NCBI RefSeq assembly: GCF_900089495.1
Contig: NZ_LT605203.1
Coordinates: 2,663,990 to 2,712,317 of the forward strand
Direction: 5' to 3'
Source: Thiomonas sp. X19
Lineage (GTDB): Bacteria; Pseudomonadota; Gammaproteobacteria; Burkholderiales; Burkholderiaceae_C
DNA: 48,328 nucleotides
Shown: piece by piece, positions 45,999 through 48,328 of the stretch
Layout: every line of letters begins with the position of its first letter
Numbering within the stretch: position 1 is the stretch's first letter
Program-made: the position numbers and the translations under genes
Notes under the pieces: generated by a model
The model's input: only the letters and a program-made list of their open reading frames with translations
Told to the model about the DNA's origin: nothing
Databases searched by the model: none

Positions 45999-47357
45999 TC
46001 AAACCATCAGCGTGTGAACCAGGCCGATGGCGGCGCAAGCCAGCACCACCGTCATGATGCCCGCACGCCCCCGCCACAGCGCGAGCCAGGCGGCCAGCGC
46101 CAGCAGCGCATCGAACCACTGAAAGCCACCGGCGAACGGCGCAGTCCCGGCGCCCTGCGGCCAGAACACATGCCAGGCGAAGAACACCGCCAGGTTCAGC
46201 ACCACACCCACCACGGCCGCCGTGACGCCGGTGAGCGGTGCGGTGAAGCGCAGGTCGTCACGCGTGGCTTCCACCAGCGGGCCACCGGCGAGAATGAACA
46301 GGAAGCAGGACAGAAAGGTGAAAAAGGTGGCCACCACGGCGCCCGCCGCGCCCGCCAGCAGCAGCGACTGCGGGCCGAACACCTGGTGCGTCCAGGCGCC
46401 GACGAAACCGACGAAGGCCACCACCATGATCAGCGGCCCCGGCGTGGCCTCGCCCAGGCCCAGGCCGTCGATCATCTGCGGACCGGTGAGCCAGTGGAAA
46501 TGCTCGACCCCGGCTTGGTAGACATAAGGCAGCACGGCATAGGCGCCGCCGAAGGTGACATAGGCGGCCTTGGTGAAGAACAGTCCCATGTCGCGCAGCG
46601 TGCCAGCGGGAAGCAGCGCGAAAGCCACGGCCCACAGCGCCAGGAAAATGGCCAGCAACGCGGCCAGGCGCCAGGGCCGGAAGCGGGCGTGCGCGGGCGT
46701 CGGCGTGGCGTCGTCGATCAGCGCCGGGCCGTATGCGGCGTGCGCCGCGGCGTGGCCGCCGCCGATCTGGAACTTGCCCGGGATGATGCGTCCGCCGATC
46801 CAGCCGACCACCCCGGCGCTCAGCACGATGGCCGGAAACGGCAGGCCCAGCGCGAAAATGGCGATGAAGGCCGCCGCCGCGATCAGCCACAGCGCCCCGT
46901 TCTTCAAGGCGCGCGAGCCGATGCGCCAGACTGCGAACGCCACCACCGCCACCACCGCCGGCTTGACCCCGGCGAACACGCCCAGCATCAGCGGCTGGTT
47001 GCCGTAGGCCATGTAGACAGCGCTCAGGCCGATGAGGATGAACAGCGAAGGCAGCACGAACAGCACCCCGGCGGCGATGCCGCCGCGCGTGCGGTGCAGC
47101 AGCCAGCCCATGTAGATGGCGAGCTGCGTCGCCTCCGGCCCGGGCAGCACCATGCAGTAGTTGAGCGCGTGCAGGAAGCGCCGTTCGGAAATCCAGCGCC
47201 TGCGCTCGACCAGCTCCTGGTGCATCACCGCGATCTGCCCGGCCGGGCCGCCGAAGCTGATGAAGCCGAGCTTGAGCCAGAACAGCAGCGCCTCGGTGAA
47301 ACGCGGGGCGACAGGCGGCGCGAGGGTGGACGGGGGTAGAGGCTGCAGCGCGCTCAA
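45999..47357 (-). CDS. chrA: Chromate transporter ChrA
   Basis: A 452-aa CHR-family protein with two homologous halves. The first contains LKLGFISFGGPAGQIAVMHQELVERRRWIS and LPGPEATQLAIYMGWL; the second contains KAAYVTFGGAYAVLPYV and GEATPGPLIMVVAFVGFVGA. About ten or more hydrophobic segments are visible. Family members export chromate from the cytoplasm. No ATG is available in frame; the TTG at 47357 behind an AAGG site is the best start, and a TTG about 30 codons further upstream is an alternative. No chrB or chrC regulator gene is adjacent in the window, so constitutive or distant control is likely. Confidence 0.9.
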   Translation of the reverse strand: MSALQPLPPSTLAPPVAPRFTEALLFWLKLGFISFGGPAGQIAVMHQELVERRRWISERRFLHALNYCMVLPGPEATQLAIYMGWLLHRTRGGIAAGVLFVLPSLFILIGLSAVYMAYGNQPLMLGVFAGVKPAVVAVVAFAVWRIGSRALKNGALWLIAAAAFIAIFALGLPFPAIVLSAGVVGWIGGRIIPGKFQIGGGHAAAHAAYGPALIDDATPTPAHARFRPWRLAALLAIFLALWAVAFALLPAGTLRDMGLFFTKAAYVTFGGAYAVLPYVYQAGVEHFHWLTGPQMIDGLGLGEATPGPLIMVVAFVGFVGAWTHQVFGPQSLLLAGAAGAVVATFFTFLSCFLFILAGGPLVEATRDDLRFTAPLTGVTAAVVGVVLNLAVFFAWHVFWPQGAGTAPFAGGFQWFDALLALAAWLALWRGRAGIMTVVLACAAIGLVHTLMV

Positions 47358-47508
47358 GTCGACCTTGGGTGGGATGCCGAAGCGACCAGCGGAAACGAAA
47401 CCGACAGGGTCGGGAGCGTGCGGCCGGTCGCTCTTGAAGATTGCGCGCAAACCGATTGCTGCATGCCAGCGCCAGATCTCGGATGCCAGGCCATGAATCC
47501 GCCGAGTC

Positions 47509-47811
47509 TTACAACACCACGGCCACCATCGGATGCGAACTGAGCGCCTGGTACAGGGCGTCGAGCTGGGCGCGGCTGGTGGCGCGGATGGTGCAGGTGC
47601 AGCTGAGGTAATTGCCACCGCTGGAGGGGCGCAACTCCATGGTGGCGGGATCGAAGTCGGGAGCGTGCTCGCGCACGAGCGCGGCGATGGTCTCGGCGAA
47701 GCCATCGGCGTTGCGCCCCATGATCTTGATGGGGAAATCGCTCGGGTAGACGATCAGGCTGTCGCCATCCAGCTTGACACTGCGCAGGGTTGCGGACATC
47801 TTGGTGTTCAT
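47509..47811 (-). CDS. YbeD/DUF493-family protein
   Basis: The 100-aa product (MNTKMSATLRSVKLDGDSLI...) matches the small ferredoxin-like YbeD family in length and in DFPIKIMGRNADGFAETI and NYLSCTCTIRATSRAQLDALYQALSSHPMV. The role is thought to be regulatory, with an ACT-like fold, but is not settled. In many betaproteobacteria this gene lies beside a D-amino-acid aminotransferase gene and lipB, as partly seen here. It starts 252 bp after the aminotransferase stop. Confidence 0.88.
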   Translation of the reverse strand: MNTKMSATLRSVKLDGDSLIVYPSDFPIKIMGRNADGFAETIAALVREHAPDFDPATMELRPSSGGNYLSCTCTIRATSRAQLDALYQALSSHPMVAVVL

Positions 47812-48063
47812 GTGGGAGTTGGGGCTGGGCTTGCGCCTGCGCGCGGCACGGCCACTGGTGGTTCGGAATGGGCCGATTGTCCCGCAGATGACGCCGGGCA
47901 GCGGACCCTGGCCGTATTACCCCCAACCGCCATGCCGCCAGCGCGTTGTCTGTGGGCGACGCTCCGATTGGGTGCACGCCGAGTGCGCACCGAATGCGCA
48001 GGAGACGACCGGCGTGCGCCGCTGCCCTCGGCGGCGACGCGACTTGTCCTGCGAGTTCGGCTG
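47812..48063. other. Intergenic region without recognisable gene
   Basis: These 252 bp between the aminotransferase stop and the YbeD-type start hold no protein-like frame and no clear promoter, hairpin or repeat. The upstream control of the YbeD-type gene must lie here if it is transcribed separately. Confidence 0.5.
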
Positions 48064-48328
48064 CTAATCGGTCTGCTGCTGCTTTGCGCCTTGATACGCC
48101 GCATGCAGCGCGGCATACACCGGCCCGGGCTTGCCCGTGCCCACCTGGCGCTCGTCGAGCGTGGTCACGGCCAGCACTTCCTTGGTGGCGGACGTGAGCA
48201 GGATTTCGTCGGCGCAGCGCAACTCCCACTCGGCCACCGGGCGGCGCTCCAGCGGCACGCCGGCGGTGGCGGCGAGGGCGTCCATCAGGCCAACGCGTAT
48301 GCCCGCAAGCTTGAGGTTGTCCATCGGC
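48064..48328 (-). CDS. dat: D-amino-acid aminotransferase, C-terminal part
   Basis: The gene runs in from beyond the right edge of the window; 88 codons including the stop at 48064 are visible. They read GIRVGLMDALAATAGVPLER, then ADEILLTSATKEVLAVTTLD and GKPGPVYAALHAAYQGAK, the C-terminal part of PLP-dependent class IV aminotransferases. The combination TSATKEVLAVT and GKPGP points to D-amino-acid (D-alanine) aminotransferase rather than the branched-chain enzyme, in line with the neighbouring YbeD-type gene. The PLP-binding Lys lies outside the window. Confidence 0.82.
   Translation of the reverse strand, partial: PMDNLKLAGIRVGLMDALAATAGVPLERRPVAEWELRCADEILLTSATKEVLAVTTLDERQVGTGKPGPVYAALHAAYQGAKQQQTD

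Noticed and set aside
45525..47339. 604-codon open frame on the plus strand
   Set aside because: It is antisense to the chromate transporter, with no recognisable domain and biased Arg/Gly/Gln composition.

Overview
The window is high-GC, gene-dense bacterial DNA. Its gene families (HAAT-type ABC transporter, crotonase/thiolase/acyl-CoA dehydrogenase sets, MoxR-Bat operon, ChrA, YbeD next to a D-amino-acid aminotransferase) fit a betaproteobacterium, most likely Burkholderiales. The genus cannot be fixed from sequence alone.

Layout. 1-1330: a small accessory patch with a ribbon-helix-helix gene and its repeat operator, two hairpins, two unknown genes, and a Xer/dif-like site where one of those genes loses its start. 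1333-3880: a junkyard of an IS630-type remnant, a solute-binding protein gene with several internal deletions, a 3'-truncated IS630 element fused in frame to it, and the stub of another gene. 3921-29306: a large acyl-CoA (beta-oxidation-like) catabolic cluster. It holds an enoyl-CoA hydratase, a liv-type ABC importer (split by an intact IS1182 element sitting exactly on the livF stop codon), a MaoC hydratase, a long leftward operon (fadJ-like, thiolase, acyl-CoA dehydrogenase, CurA-like reductase, phosphotransferase, second acyl-CoA dehydrogenase, CoA-ligase remnant), comB and an alpha/beta hydrolase, a divergent IclR regulator, and a rightward operon (two acyl-CoA dehydrogenases, Zn alcohol dehydrogenase, SDR, quinone oxidoreductase). 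Two near-identical pseudo-palindromes (21144-21158, 23887-23901) look like operators of the IclR protein. 29345-31298: housekeeping genes ldcA and tadA and a small membrane protein. 31559-36535: a second accessory patch with a MerR-like/unknown gene pair, an IS3-family element, the C-terminus of a TraG-type coupling protein, a TraF-type peptidase, an AbiE-like gene pair and a membrane-protein fragment. 36555-37652: an IS630 element with a frameshift in an A8 run. 37749-44650: a MoxR-DUF58-DUF4381-BatA-BatBC-BatD operon joined by ATGA overlaps. 44732-48328: MFS transporter, chromate transporter, YbeD and the end of a D-amino-acid aminotransferase.

How the genes work together. The catabolic cluster has importer, dehydrogenases, hydratases, hydroxyacyl-CoA dehydrogenase and thiolase, so it could feed an imported organic acid into CoA-thioester degradation. 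However, its only CoA-ligase is collapsed to its two ends, the CurA-like gene is frameshifted, and one acyl-CoA dehydrogenase has an 87-bp in-frame insertion and an abnormal C-terminus. The cluster therefore appears to be decaying under insertion sequences and deletions. The most interesting unexplained items are the MerR-like/unknown gene pair with a perfect 16-bp palindrome and a probable leaderless start, the shared IclR-type operators, the dispersed palindromic repeat inserted inside a coding gene, and the Xer-like boundary near the left end.
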